Origin: Smittium mucronatum
Taxonomy: Eukaryota; Kickxellomycota; Harpellomycetes; Harpellales; Legeriomycetaceae
DNA length: 51,382 bases
Assembly: GCA_001953115.1 (NCBI GenBank)
Contig: LSSL01000058.1
Span: forward strand, 1 to 51,382
Reading direction: 5' to 3'
Below the pieces are notes generated by a model. The model did not search any database. It was not told the DNA's origin and saw only the letters and a program-made list of their open reading frames with translations. Of this stretch, positions 1-10,109 are shown piece after piece. How positions within the stretch are numbered: the stretch's first letter is position 1; each line of letters starts with the position of its first letter. A program made the translations under genes and the position numbers.

Positions 1-408
1 AAATTTATCAATTGTATTTCTGCGGGCGTTTTCCCATTTTTCGCACACTAAAAATAAGTGCTCAATTGTCTCTGGTGTCTTTTTTTTGCAAAAAGGGCAA
101 AAAAATTTGAATTTTCCATCGATGATTTTGGCGTTGGCCAGACGTTGAACCGTCCAAAACTGACCAATTCGGATTTTTCCGATTTCCTGGAAGCCTATTC
201 GCTGAGCTGGGTACAGGGCTTGAAGTTTTATCCAACTTCCAGAATTTTTTATTCCGCGATCTAGGACCCATTTGTGAATTATAGATCGGTTATTTAAATT
301 TTTTCGATCGGCCAATGATTTTTCAGTTTGAAAAATTTCGCCGGTTTTACAATATTTTTTCAGCCATTTTGATGTCCCCGTTACCCATGTACTCATCCGG
401 GATCGGTG
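1..408 (-). pseudogene. LINE reverse-transcriptase protein, C-terminal zinc-finger part (runs off the window edge)
   Basis: On the minus strand one frame is open from 408 to base 1, after a stop at 411-409, with an ATG at 402. It reads as the region after the RT domain of a non-LTR retrotransposon ORF2: a segment containing IIHKWVLDRGIKNSGSWIKL, then IGQFWTVQRLANAKIIDG, then a zinc-finger-like pattern CPFC-KKK-TPETIEHLFLVC followed by EKWENARR. Cys-x2-Cys with a downstream His-x4-Cys is typical of the zf-RVT domain at the end of LINE ORF2 proteins. The reading frame continues past base 1, so the true C-terminus is outside. Upstream of 408 the frame is broken, and a related protein-like phrase is found in another frame up to 482, suggesting a frameshifted older copy. 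It is likely a truncated copy; the family within LINEs cannot be assigned from this piece. Confidence 0.75.
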
Positions 409-410
409 TT

Positions 411-652
411 ATAACAATGGCATATACTAAATAAGACAATGGAATATAGCTTGTTCGTGTTCTCTGGGAAGCAAAAGATATATTAGTAACAAGTGTCCAC
501 TTTTGATGTTTAAAGCTTTAATGTTTGCTCTTATGGTTTTAGAAAATTCAAATTTCAAAAATATACTAAAAAACTATTGGGAAAATACTATATAACAATG
601 GGATTTACACCGTAGGAAAATGGAATATAGCGGCTATGGGAAACAAAAGATT
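411..652 (-). repeat. Two diverged copies of a LINE-like coding fragment
   Basis: Bases 411-482 and 592-652 resemble each other: both begin ataacaatgg, both have a block close to atggaatatagc 20-30 bases later, and both end ggga(a/g)(g/a)caaaagat. On the minus strand both translate in the same relative frame to a peptide with SF-x-S, YIP-x-SY and IVI in order, so protein-level similarity survives. The first copy abuts the LINE zinc-finger fragment. The simplest reading is a partial duplication of a decayed retroelement coding segment. The stretch 653-842 downstream is A/T-rich and shows nothing recognisable. Confidence 0.45.
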
Positions 653-842
653 TTTTTTTCGGATTAAAAAAAATTAAAATTTTATATAAAGAAATGAAGG
701 TTGACAAGAAAATGAATAAGTATTAAAATGAATCATGCAAATGAGGTATTTTTATATAGCCTTCAGTGAATTAAGATTGTATGAAAAAATCGGGCAGCCA
801 TAAATGCTGCATAAGATCAATTCATTATAGAAGAGAAAAGGA

Positions 843-3800
843 TTATGAACTCTGTAATAATTCTTGGATTATATCCTTGATAAACGCTTTCCTATCTTCT
901 AAATCAACTCCGAAAATTTGCTCGAGATGGGATCGCACCTTCTTAATTGTAACTGAGCTCAGCTCGACTTGTGAGAGAATACCCCTTATTTGAAACTCCA
1001 ACTCTTCATTAGAGGGGAAAGCTTCAAGATTTGTATTGACATTTGGATTTTGGTTTCCATTGTTGAATTCTAATTCTTCTGGGTGCGTTTTCATATTATG
1101 TGTCTGTTCGGTTTTTCGATATGCATCAAAATTGTTCGGGTTATGCTCTTGGTTATATTCGTGCGAGATAGAATTTAGTGGGTTCATATTAAATCCTTGA
1201 GGATATTGCTGTTGGTTTTGAAAACCTAAAGAGTGGATATGTTCATGTTCTTGTCCAATGGGAAGCTGTGGGTTGGTTGGATAATAATTAGGATCTATCA
1301 AAGATTGATGTGCATAAGCCTCGGGATGAAAATGGGTATTGGGAATTTTCGGCTGGAGATTCTGCCAATCTCCTGTATGAAATTGTATATGATCAGGCAA
1401 GTTTTGATTCTGGGTATGGGTATCGAATTGTTGAGCTTGTGTAATTCCAAATCCACTTTCAAAGGGTTGGGGCACGTATTGATTATCATGATTAACAGAA
1501 TGGGGTTGTGGCATTTGAAGCACGTTAAATGGTGGAGGGCTTATAATTGAGTTATGTAGAAATCCAGCATTGTTGATTTGCAGAGCACCCATAGGATCAT
1601 GGGGATTAATGATTCTTGGAATCGGTGAATAGAGTCTATTTTCCAGATATCCATCCAAACTGTGTTGTTCATGAGCAAGAGCCTCGGAATAAAAGGGCGT
1701 TCCCAACGGGCTTTCAGATAAACCTTTGTTGCCATCTTCAGAAAAAAACTTGGTAGCGTCATGATTACCAAATTGCTTAGGCGCACTCAACCTTTGGAAG
1801 GCATCTGAAGCATCGACCTTATTACTCAAATCCAGGCCCATATCATAATCGCGTACCATTTTACCCATAGTAAACAATAGTTGGTGCTTTTCCAATAAAC
1901 CATCCTCATGTTCACTCCAGGTTTTCATGGGAATGTCGGAGGGGTTGAATTTCTCATCCTCCGCCATCACTATCTGACGCTTACCTCCCTCACCAATCAC
2001 TATTCTAGTGTTTCCCCAAGAAAAATCGTCAAAATGCCAAAAGGAGTATATAGGAATATACAATGACCACAATGGGTAGGCTAACAAATAAATAACTAGC
2101 CATCCAATATGCTGCCACTGCCTTTTCACTATAAACAATAATATTTGCAGGCCATAAATTACAGCTATCAAAATAAGCGAAATGTATCCAACACTTGAGG
2201 TTTTAGAAATTGCAAGATAGGCCAAATATAACAAGTATAGGACTGTACATGGCATAGTCAAAGTTCCAAAAAGATCTATAAATACCACAAATCTCATTGA
2301 GAAAAAACAGAACCCGCATAGTTGAGGCAAAAATATCAACTCTATAAGGTTGTGAACTGTAGAGTTAATCCATCTACGTCTCTGAGATAAAAGAACTGAA
2401 AAGCTGTCAGGAACTACAGTTTGGCAAACGGCATCACTAGTAAATGTGGTTTTGTATTGAGGGAAGTATTTGAGAGCTAAAGTTGTTAAATATCTGTCTT
2501 CACCAAGAGACAGCAAATTTTTTTTATGCAAAGTGTCTACAATATTTTCTGAGTACTCATTTATTATTTCGTTAGATGCAATCAATAGGTCTCCAGCCAA
2601 ATTTCTAATCCTATACATACTAAAACAACCGGGCAAACATGTAACAGACCCAAAGATAGACTCGAAAGCTTTAGCCATATTATGGGAGATGAAATATTCA
2701 TACACCTGGATCATGGTAGTCCAGCTTTGTTCTTCATTTGATATCCTTGTCTCGCCACATATTCCTAATATTTTTCCATCGTGAACCATGCATGCGACCA
2801 ATCGGTTAAGAGAATCTTTAGAAACAACTGTGTCTGCATCAACCATCAAAATATATTCATACAACGAAGGATTTATTCCAATGACATTCTTCATATGGTG
2901 GTAAATTTCCAGATCTAAGGGGCTCATCGGTAAATCAAAATGAACTCTATTCAAAAAATTTAACAAGATCATTTGACTATCACGTTTTCCTCTATTCCCA
3001 GGCCTAGACTTTTCAGACGGTTTTCCTACCTTAGCAACCACCACAAAAGGAACGGAATGGCCCTCAAATTGGGACAAGCCTGAATAAACTTTAGCCATGT
3101 TATGTTGCTTACTTCCGTCCCCAATTGATTGAAAACTCAAGGCTGTGGGATCTTGTTTTGAATCAACGCCTAGTATATCTAGAACGATTCTGGGAGTAGG
3201 TTTAGTATTTCCGCTACCAACTATGTTGCCATCACAAATTATGAATAGTAGTTTGTGTTTGTCATCATAGTTTAAGGAGGTTAAACCTTCAATAGTTTTT
3301 CGGAGAGAGTCTTCGCCTTCAGTATAGCAAGGAACTTGGCAGATGACAAATTTATCATGCTTCTGGGGTTTTCTACGAGGGGATAGTTGCAATGAGGCTA
3401 AGAATTTTACCAAAGTCACAAGCATTAGGACACAGGCACAAGCAAGTAACAAATAATTTGGGAAAAGGCATTTAAAAGACTTTCTGGTATCGACTGTTCC
3501 CACATAGAATAAATTTTTCATACACTTGTAGTTTTTCTGTATTTGGTCGTTTGAGAGTCTAATTTTTTTCCAATAATCGCTGATATCGGTAGACCTGCTC
3601 CCGCCATCATCAATTATGGCTTCAATACTACGATCTAAAAAGCTCCATTTCGGTTGTGCGGTATTTTCTTGAGCGTTTTTAGTCTCGAAATACTTATCAA
3701 AATTGAAAACCTCTCCATTAAGTACTCTCCAATATTTACCTTTTTTGAAATGTAGGTCATTCAAATAATTCATATCCCATACGATACCACCCTTTTTATA

Positions 3801-6800
3801 CAAGTTCATTTTAGGCAGTACGTATTTTGAAAAAAAGTTTATGTCTGGTAATTCGGTACCTAGATTAAGCCCTGGTCTGTGAATAAATGGGAACAAAGTA
3901 TCGACTTCAGGATCTGTTTTTAAAAACATTAAAAAATTTGGGTCTTGGGATTCAGGAATCAATTCAAAACATGCTGAGCGTACGGGGATGGGGAATGAAC
4001 CGTTTACGTCTAAACCAGCGAAAGAAATCATTTCATCGAAAGAAGCACCTCCTCTAGAAAGACCGTGGGGTACATTCATGAAATTAGTGATATCATAAGC
4101 GACGCCGCGTAGAGCAATATAGGCATCTTCTTTTGTCGAATGCACTGCAATTTCATTCATGTCATAGACGTATTGTTTTGGGCACAAAATTAGACCAAGT
4201 CCAATAATGAAAAACAGCAGCAAGCCCCACAGAAGACCAATGATAATGCATATGGCGACCTTTTCCCTCCAGGCTAATTGAACGTCTGGCCTTTTGATTC
4301 CACATTTTCTGATCAGAAATCCAGGAATCCAGAAAGTTAGAAGATTAGTTATGTTTACCCACATTTTTCTTGATTTTGAAGTGGGGATATCTTCAAAGAT
4401 TTCCATTTTTTCGTCAGAATTTTCATAATCCCATTCAGAATTGTTGTCATCAAAATCATTTTGTAAGTAAGCATTTTCGAACCCAGTTTTTTCCAAATTG
4501 TCAATGTCATCTTGATCACTGTAATTTTCTACATTTTCTATTTCTGATACATCATCACTATCGCATGAAGAGAAGTATCCATCCTCGGATTGGTTGTTAC
4601 TAGAGGACTTTTCGTTCTTTGATATTTTGGGCTTTTCGCTTTCGAGGCTATTGCCAAAATCTATCTCGAATCCACCTTTTGAGGTAAAACTATAATTTTT
4701 TGCAGGGTTTCGTTGATCCTTTTCTTTGGCCATTAAAAGTATTTCTATTTCTTGCCACGAATCCTCGGCTATGAATATTTTGGTTTTACCAATAAGATAA
4801 TTTTTATCGCTTTCCCAGCCGAATGATTCGATGAGCTGTTCGATACTGACCTTAGATTTAGGGTTGCCTGATTCGCCATAAATGGCACTACTACTAATTT
4901 CCAATTTAAAGTTATTGGCTAAGTTTCCATTTTGACGGTATAATTTTGAAAATCTATGCAAGAAGTCGCTCTTGATCATTGAGACTGAGAATTCTGGGCC
5001 AGAAAGTTTGCGGGATATATCAGGAATAGCATAGGAAACTAACTGGTGCTCAACAAACTTTGTGTCAAACCCTTTTTGTTTAGTCAAACGTGTACCATCG
5101 TTTGCCAATATTTCAGGTTGGATTGGAGTGGGCTTTAAATGTATAACATGCCAAGATTTGTAATTGGATGCAGCCACAAAAATATTACTTAATGCCGAGT
5201 TTAGTTCTGCTATCTGAGTAACTGGAGGATTGTTTGAATCAACAGGATCCATTTCAGTAGTCATATATTTAACTTGTTTTCTTTTGCATTCAGCATGTTT
5301 GATTAGTGAAGACTTGCTATTTTCATCGCTGCTAGTAATGTTACTAATATTGGAAGGGGTTCTGTTTAGTTGTGGAGAAGAAGGCAGACTAATTGGTGAT
5401 TGTACCGTTGGATAGTAGCTGAGATTAGATGTTACATGAGCTTCGAGTACGCTACTTTCTTTACTTGGATTTAAAAACATTCTAATAAAATCTACGCCAA
5501 AAAGATGCTGCATAAACCTGTTCCTAGAAGACTGCTGGAAGAGTGTTATAAAATCTGTAGACACCAGTTGGTCCGAGTTATGTTTTGAAAACCCATCAAC
5601 AACGTATTTCTGAATACCGAAAAAGTGGTTTATTCCAAAAGTGGGAACAGCATTTCTTCTAAAGACTTTAGCATCTTCAATAATGAAGTTGATATTTTCA
5701 CTATGAGTCCTAGACATGGTTTTTAACAGTGATAAATCGTTTGAAGAATTTTGATTGTTTGTAGCATGTGATTCTAGCGTTTGTACCAGCCCTCCCATAC
5801 TATCCAGAGACTTCCCGAACAATAAATAACCAGTACCAAGATGGCTTTTATACAGCACCTTCTTTGGGTATATCAAGTCATTTTTCATTTCTGAACTTAT
5901 TCCCAAGTTGTCATCGAATATATCATTTACCAGATATCCAAAAATCTTCTCGTTGGCAAAATTAACTACAAAGTTTTCGAATGTATGTAGAGAATCATTA
6001 TGGGATACTTGAGGACTCAATCCATCAGATTGGTATGATATTGGAAAATTTTGACAATTCTCGGCTCCGTACATGTTTAAAATAGCCATCTGGTTCACAG
6101 AATTGGTATTATTTGATGTTTTGTTTATTGAATCTATTAGCCACATGAACATTAGATGGTATAGCAGTCTTGATAATTCATCTCTTTGTCTAGCAGCTCC
6201 AAATGAACTCATAAAAATAGTGCACAACTCACCGCCGATAACTGTTGTTTTGTATGTAAGTGTCGTTTCTAGACCTCTAGATGAAACTCCAAGAAGTCGA
6301 GATGTCACTTCCAGCTCGTTTCTGTTTTTACTGGTGGCGGCTTCAGAGACACCAACTAAATCAACAAACTCTAAATTTCCAAGGTGTAAAATGGCACCTA
6401 ACAATTGAAACATACTATTTACTATACTGAAATTTATCCCCAGTTTTATCAAACTGGTAACAGTGTTGTCATACATGGCGACACACAGTTTCTTGTGATA
6501 TTTAATTGCCTCGGCTTTTGTATCAACGTCTTTAGGAATGACTCCATAGTACTTGAATATATTCAGATTTTGCACATACTCCAATGATCCGCTGTCTTGG
6601 GATTTGATTTCTGAATCTGACTGCAAATAATTATATTTTAATTCATCTGGGACCAAACTCAGTTTCGTAAGCATTGATGAATTTGCTCCATAAATAAGAT
6701 AATAAAAGGTATTAAAATTCCGTTCTCCCATTTGGGGTTCAGTAGTCCTCCATCTATCAAGGCCAAAAGTGATGATTTTTTGGCCGATGATTCTTCCTTT

Positions 6801-8018
6801 TTGACTAAACTGGATTTCCCTCCAGTATCCGCACCTGGTTGAAGAAAAACTCTCTTTTGTCGTTGCGCTTGCAAAAGCTTCAATAACACTTGTCAAGTAT
6901 TCTATCTTGCTATAATTGATATTTTTTGTTGGAGTTACACCTTTACTCGACAGGTAACAGATCTGGGTCAAAATATCATTTTCAGTTGAACTTTTTCCGC
7001 TTCCACTGATACCAGACAGAACAAAAAGTTGATTTTGTCGAAGTCTTCTCAAATGAAAATATGCATCAGTTACCATTTTGTAAATATGTGGTCTTTTCAT
7101 TATTAACCTCTGGACATAAGAATATTCGAGATTTTTAGCAACATTAGATACTGCAAATGTGCTACCCATACCGCTAAATTGCTTGTAGTCTGATATATAT
7201 TTTTGGCCAAAAAGCTTATTTATATTTTTATTGTATAAAATATGCTTGGCAGCGTTTATTTGGCTGCTTGTGTTACTTGATCTGGATGGAAATAAAGCAA
7301 CCAGTACTGAAGATTGGATTCTGAAATATGGGCTGTTATATTTGTTGTTAATTTTGATGGCAGTAACAAGTGCTTTTACAGATCCTGTATCTGATAACGT
7401 GGAGTTGGCTATAGGTAATGCCGATTCATTTATTCCTTCTATCGAGTCAATACCATCACTTTCCGATCCATCACTACCTTCAGAATTGTCATTTCCAGAA
7501 TCTTCGTTTTTGGTTTCTGGCTTGCGCCTTAAAGTCCCTTTTTTAGTAAGTCTTTTCAGTGATTTTCTTATTGATGTCGTTTGATCTACTATTGATTTCT
7601 TGCTGATAGCTCGTTGCAATGCTTGTTTGCTCTTTTCAAATCTTTTTGGTTTCTTATCTGAATTCTCAGTTGGATCAAAGCTAATATCAATCTTATCTGC
7701 AAAATCTTCACTGCTAAATGCGACGTCACGTATCTTAGAAATTCCCCCAGTATTAGACCTGCTACTAACTTCAAAGGGTATAGTTCTGCCCCCGATTGTA
7801 CTTAACGGTGCTAACGGTGCTCCAGGGCCCGAAGTTTTCTTGAAAGATATTTTATGTATTCTCTTTTTTGAGTTCGAAGTTGTGCTGTGAGGGTTTGGGG
7901 TATTCCCTTCATCATTTTTTCCTAGCTGAGATACATCATGACATAATCTTGGTTGATTTCTTAAATACTCTTGCTCTTTCTGATTGCTTGGATTTTCATT
8001 TTCATTTGACATTTTCAA
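843..8018 (-). CDS. Chitin synthase with N-terminal myosin motor-like domain (class V/VII type)
   Basis: Polymerises UDP-GlcNAc into chitin at the plasma membrane; the fungal class V/VII enzymes carry a myosin head. The 2391-aa ORF is intronless. In order: a serine/lysine-rich extension (1 to about 265); a myosin-like head (about 270-1100) with P-loop GISGSGKS at 336-343, GERNFNTFYYLIYGA and the terminal LIGKTKIFI; an acidic linker (about 1135-1215); a membrane segment (about 1252-1281); a cytochrome b5-like region (about 1287-1370); a second membrane segment (about 1521-1543); the glycosyltransferase with QVPCYTEGEDS, DAD at 1727-1729, EDRYL from 1840 and QRRRW at 1879-1883; several C-terminal membrane segments; a Gln/Pro/His-rich linker; and a DEK_C domain in the last 55 residues. 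Odd points: switch II is NMYGAE (Asn648 where Asp is expected) and no IQ motifs are seen. ATG at 8018 is used; an alternative Met is two codons downstream. Confidence 0.97.
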   Translation of the reverse strand: MKMSNENENPSNQKEQEYLRNQPRLCHDVSQLGKNDEGNTPNPHSTTSNSKKRIHKISFKKTSGPGAPLAPLSTIGGRTIPFEVSSRSNTGGISKIRDVAFSSEDFADKIDISFDPTENSDKKPKRFEKSKQALQRAISKKSIVDQTTSIRKSLKRLTKKGTLRRKPETKNEDSGNDNSEGSDGSESDGIDSIEGINESALPIANSTLSDTGSVKALVTAIKINNKYNSPYFRIQSSVLVALFPSRSSNTSSQINAAKHILYNKNINKLFGQKYISDYKQFSGMGSTFAVSNVAKNLEYSYVQRLIMKRPHIYKMVTDAYFHLRRLRQNQLFVLSGISGSGKSSTENDILTQICYLSSKGVTPTKNINYSKIEYLTSVIEAFASATTKESFSSTRCGYWREIQFSQKGRIIGQKIITFGLDRWRTTEPQMGERNFNTFYYLIYGANSSMLTKLSLVPDELKYNYLQSDSEIKSQDSGSLEYVQNLNIFKYYGVIPKDVDTKAEAIKYHKKLCVAMYDNTVTSLIKLGINFSIVNSMFQLLGAILHLGNLEFVDLVGVSEAATSKNRNELEVTSRLLGVSSRGLETTLTYKTTVIGGELCTIFMSSFGAARQRDELSRLLYHLMFMWLIDSINKTSNNTNSVNQMAILNMYGAENCQNFPISYQSDGLSPQVSHNDSLHTFENFVVNFANEKIFGYLVNDIFDDNLGISSEMKNDLIYPKKVLYKSHLGTGYLLFGKSLDSMGGLVQTLESHATNNQNSSNDLSLLKTMSRTHSENINFIIEDAKVFRRNAVPTFGINHFFGIQKYVVDGFSKHNSDQLVSTDFITLFQQSSRNRFMQHLFGVDFIRMFLNPSKESSVLEAHVTSNLSYYPTVQSPISLPSSPQLNRTPSNISNITSSDENSKSSLIKHAECKRKQVKYMTTEMDPVDSNNPPVTQIAELNSALSNIFVAASNYKSWHVIHLKPTPIQPEILANDGTRLTKQKGFDTKFVEHQLVSYAIPDISRKLSGPEFSVSMIKSDFLHRFSKLYRQNGNLANNFKLEISSSAIYGESGNPKSKVSIEQLIESFGWESDKNYLIGKTKIFIAEDSWQEIEILLMAKEKDQRNPAKNYSFTSKGGFEIDFGNSLESEKPKISKNEKSSSNNQSEDGYFSSCDSDDVSEIENVENYSDQDDIDNLEKTGFENAYLQNDFDDNNSEWDYENSDEKMEIFEDIPTSKSRKMWVNITNLLTFWIPGFLIRKCGIKRPDVQLAWREKVAICIIIGLLWGLLLFFIIGLGLILCPKQYVYDMNEIAVHSTKEDAYIALRGVAYDITNFMNVPHGLSRGGASFDEMISFAGLDVNGSFPIPVRSACFELIPESQDPNFLMFLKTDPEVDTLFPFIHRPGLNLGTELPDINFFSKYVLPKMNLYKKGGIVWDMNYLNDLHFKKGKYWRVLNGEVFNFDKYFETKNAQENTAQPKWSFLDRSIEAIIDDGGSRSTDISDYWKKIRLSNDQIQKNYKCMKNLFYVGTVDTRKSFKCLFPNYLLLACACVLMLVTLVKFLASLQLSPRRKPQKHDKFVICQVPCYTEGEDSLRKTIEGLTSLNYDDKHKLLFIICDGNIVGSGNTKPTPRIVLDILGVDSKQDPTALSFQSIGDGSKQHNMAKVYSGLSQFEGHSVPFVVVAKVGKPSEKSRPGNRGKRDSQMILLNFLNRVHFDLPMSPLDLEIYHHMKNVIGINPSLYEYILMVDADTVVSKDSLNRLVACMVHDGKILGICGETRISNEEQSWTTMIQVYEYFISHNMAKAFESIFGSVTCLPGCFSMYRIRNLAGDLLIASNEIINEYSENIVDTLHKKNLLSLGEDRYLTTLALKYFPQYKTTFTSDAVCQTVVPDSFSVLLSQRRRWINSTVHNLIELIFLPQLCGFCFFSMRFVVFIDLFGTLTMPCTVLYLLYLAYLAISKTSSVGYISLILIAVIYGLQILLFIVKRQWQHIGWLVIYLLAYPLWSLYIPIYSFWHFDDFSWGNTRIVIGEGGKRQIVMAEDEKFNPSDIPMKTWSEHEDGLLEKHQLLFTMGKMVRDYDMGLDLSNKVDASDAFQRLSAPKQFGNHDATKFFSEDGNKGLSESPLGTPFYSEALAHEQHSLDGYLENRLYSPIPRIINPHDPMGALQINNAGFLHNSIISPPPFNVLQMPQPHSVNHDNQYVPQPFESGFGITQAQQFDTHTQNQNLPDHIQFHTGDWQNLQPKIPNTHFHPEAYAHQSLIDPNYYPTNPQLPIGQEHEHIHSLGFQNQQQYPQGFNMNPLNSISHEYNQEHNPNNFDAYRKTEQTHNMKTHPEELEFNNGNQNPNVNTNLEAFPSNEELEFQIRGILSQVELSSVTIKKVRSHLEQIFGVDLEDRKAFIKDIIQELLQSS

Positions 8019-8847
8019 CTTTCTTCTTTTAAATATTATTAATATTGCTTTAAATGATTAATGATTTAAATATTATTTTTTAAAAAAAATATTGCGTTTT
8101 AAGCCGACTATTTTTATTACCAAATTTGTTATTTTATAAGATGGCAAAATTGACTAGGTATTTATTCTACCTACTCTCATAAAAGTATTAGATAAAAGCC
8201 ACAAGATTTAGGATTTTAAAGAATAGATTTTTGAAAAGAAAGCCATTAAAGCATCTTGGAGAATATTGCCCTTGAAATAGAAAGTTTGATCCAAAATTAA
8301 AAATACATTGAAAGGCATATTGTTGGTGCAAAGATAATATAACCTACCACTAATCAGGCTTTTCTAATATTATTAAAGATATATTGTGAATATGACATAA
8401 TATAATGTGGGTTCAGCTCAATTTCAAAAGAAAATGTCAAATATTCTTAAAGGTACACATTCATAGATGGTATCTTTGAAGAATGAAGATATTAACTCTA
8501 TTGAGGGGTTTGGCGGAGAAATAATAAGTTGATATATTGCAATATGAAAATAATAAATTTTTAATATTCAATAAATTGTTATTGTGGGAAGAACTTTTTC
8601 AGGACTTTGGATATCTAAAGCGCTAGATAAATTGGGCGGGGTTAAGTCCTACCATAAAGCATAGCAAGATGCCTCACATAAATAGAAAACAAATATTTTG
8701 TTTATTGCCAATTTGATTTTGTTTCAAATTTGGAAAATGGAAAACTTTGGCCCAATTAAATTTCCAAAAATAGTATTCAGTAACTATCTATTGGTTAATT
8801 TTTATTCGCAATAAATTAAAAATGGAGGAAAAACGAAACTACTTTGT
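8019..8847. other. Intergenic region upstream of the chitin synthase
   Basis: This AT-rich stretch separates the chitin synthase start (minus strand) from the tRNA-like sequence and the glyoxalase II 3' end. It should contain the chitin synthase promoter and 5' UTR; the bases just upstream of the start are pyrimidine-rich on the coding strand's complement and A/T-rich overall. I see no further gene, no clear TATA element that stands out from the background, and no repeat. Confidence 0.5.
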
Positions 8848-8920
8848 TTCACAAAAAGGATTCGAACCAATAACTAAAAAAGCAGAAGTTGGTGATCGCA
8901 ATATATTCATCCATTATGAA
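8848..8920 (-). pseudogene. Degenerate tRNA-like sequence
   Basis: Read on the minus strand, these 73 nt have several tRNA hallmarks at the right spacing. The B box GGTTCGAATCC (8868-8858) is perfect. The outer 7-mers TTCATAA and TTGTGAA pair over all seven positions with one U-G. T8, G10, A14 and a purine at 15 are present (a partial A box). The D stem keeps three pairs, the T stem pairs at three of five positions, and the anticodon stem is mostly unpaired with a loop near CTTCTGC. The D loop lacks GG. I infer a tRNA pseudogene or a tRNA-derived fragment; identity cannot be assigned. It lies 16 nt beyond the stop of the glyoxalase II gene, so may sit in its 3' UTR. Confidence 0.4.
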
Positions 8921-8935
8921 AAAAAAGCATAGTGC

Positions 8936-10109
8936 TTAAAACCTATCTTTCATTGATCTAAGAACACCAAGTACCTTTACAGGGTCAGTTTCACCAGTAA
9001 ACTTTTGAATTCCGGGTTGGCTAAAAAAGAGCAAATTTTAGTACATTTTTAATAGAACTGAAGTTATTAAATAGTGTGTAATTACTTGACTCTCATGAAG
9101 GGATTGGTTTCAAGTTCTGTTTTGATAGTTGAAGGAACAGTCATTTTAGATTTGGCATAAATACCAGCCATCTCCTGAAGTTTTTCATTTTCAGGCTCGA
9201 CAGCAAGAGCAAATTTTATATTGCTGTTGGTATATTCATGGCCAACGTAAACTTTTGTGTCTTGTGGCAAAGATCCGAGTTTGATGTTCAACGATTCATA
9301 CATTTGTTCGGGATTCCCTTCAAAAAGTCTGCCACAGCCAGCTTCATGAATAATTTAAAATAAGTTTTGTTATGTTTGGTTTAAAGAAGTTATATAAAAA
9401 AGGGGGGGAGAAAGATAACAAAATACCAATAAACAATGTGTCTCCAGTGAAGACTGCTTTATCTTCACCATCTTGGACGTAGTAGCTGATACTACTATCA
9501 GTATGACCATAAGTTTTTATGGCTTTGATTTTAAGGGATCCTATCTGTAGCATTAATAATGTTAATTCATTGGTTTCAATATATTTTTTTACAGGGTATG
9601 AAATAAACAAAATACCGAAAACTCTTCGCCTCCGTTTAATTGAGAATTCATCGCTGGAATTCTAGAATCTCCTCCATAAACTGTGAGCCCAGGAACCAAC
9701 TCAGTCATACCCACATTACCACCGGCGTGATCGCTGTTAAAAAAAAATTAGATCAGTTTTATAGTTGTAAGAAATAATAAAAAAGGAAAACCAAAAGAAC
9801 ATATTAAATTAAATTGGAATTTTCATTTTAAAGTGAGTTTGCGTACCCGTGATGATGAGTTGTCAAAATGTTTTTTATTGGAAACCCTACTTCATTAGCA
9901 GCCTTGATGACCTTTTCAGGATCAACTGGATCTACAACGCTGGCTGTTATTCATTTAATAATTTGGAAGGGAAAGTTAAAAATAAAATTGAAAAAATAAA
10001 ATGTTATTGAAACGGGGATAGTATATGGGCATTTACTGATTCCAGTTTTATCGTCTACTAACAGATAAGCATAGTTATCTGACCATACCGGGACCGGGAT
10101 GACTCTCAT
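8936..10109 (-). CDS. GLO2: Hydroxyacylglutathione hydrolase (glyoxalase II), six exons
   Basis: Hydrolyses S-D-lactoylglutathione to D-lactate and glutathione, the second step of methylglyoxal detoxification. Exons on the minus strand: 10109-10037, 9943-9847, 9733-9616, 9544-9427, 9341-9086 and 9020-8936; all five introns (93, 113, 71, 85, 65 nt) are GT-AG and phases join, giving 248 aa. The start MRVIPVPVWSDNYAYL is the usual N-terminus of cytosolic enzymes, with no targeting extension. The metallo-beta-lactamase metal site THHHGDHAGG puts His54, His56, Asp58 and His59 in place; further ligands are His110 (YGHTDSS), Asp131 (TGDTLF) and His170 (YVGHEYT). The substrate-loop motif GCGRLFEG and the C-terminal NPFMRV and ETDPVKVLGVLR segments are also present. 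All expected ligands are intact, so it should be active. Length is close to that of other cytosolic members. Confidence 0.95.

Noticed and set aside
8848..8920. A functional tRNA gene
   Set aside because: The anticodon stem and D loop do not form properly, and position 37 and GG18-19 are not as expected.
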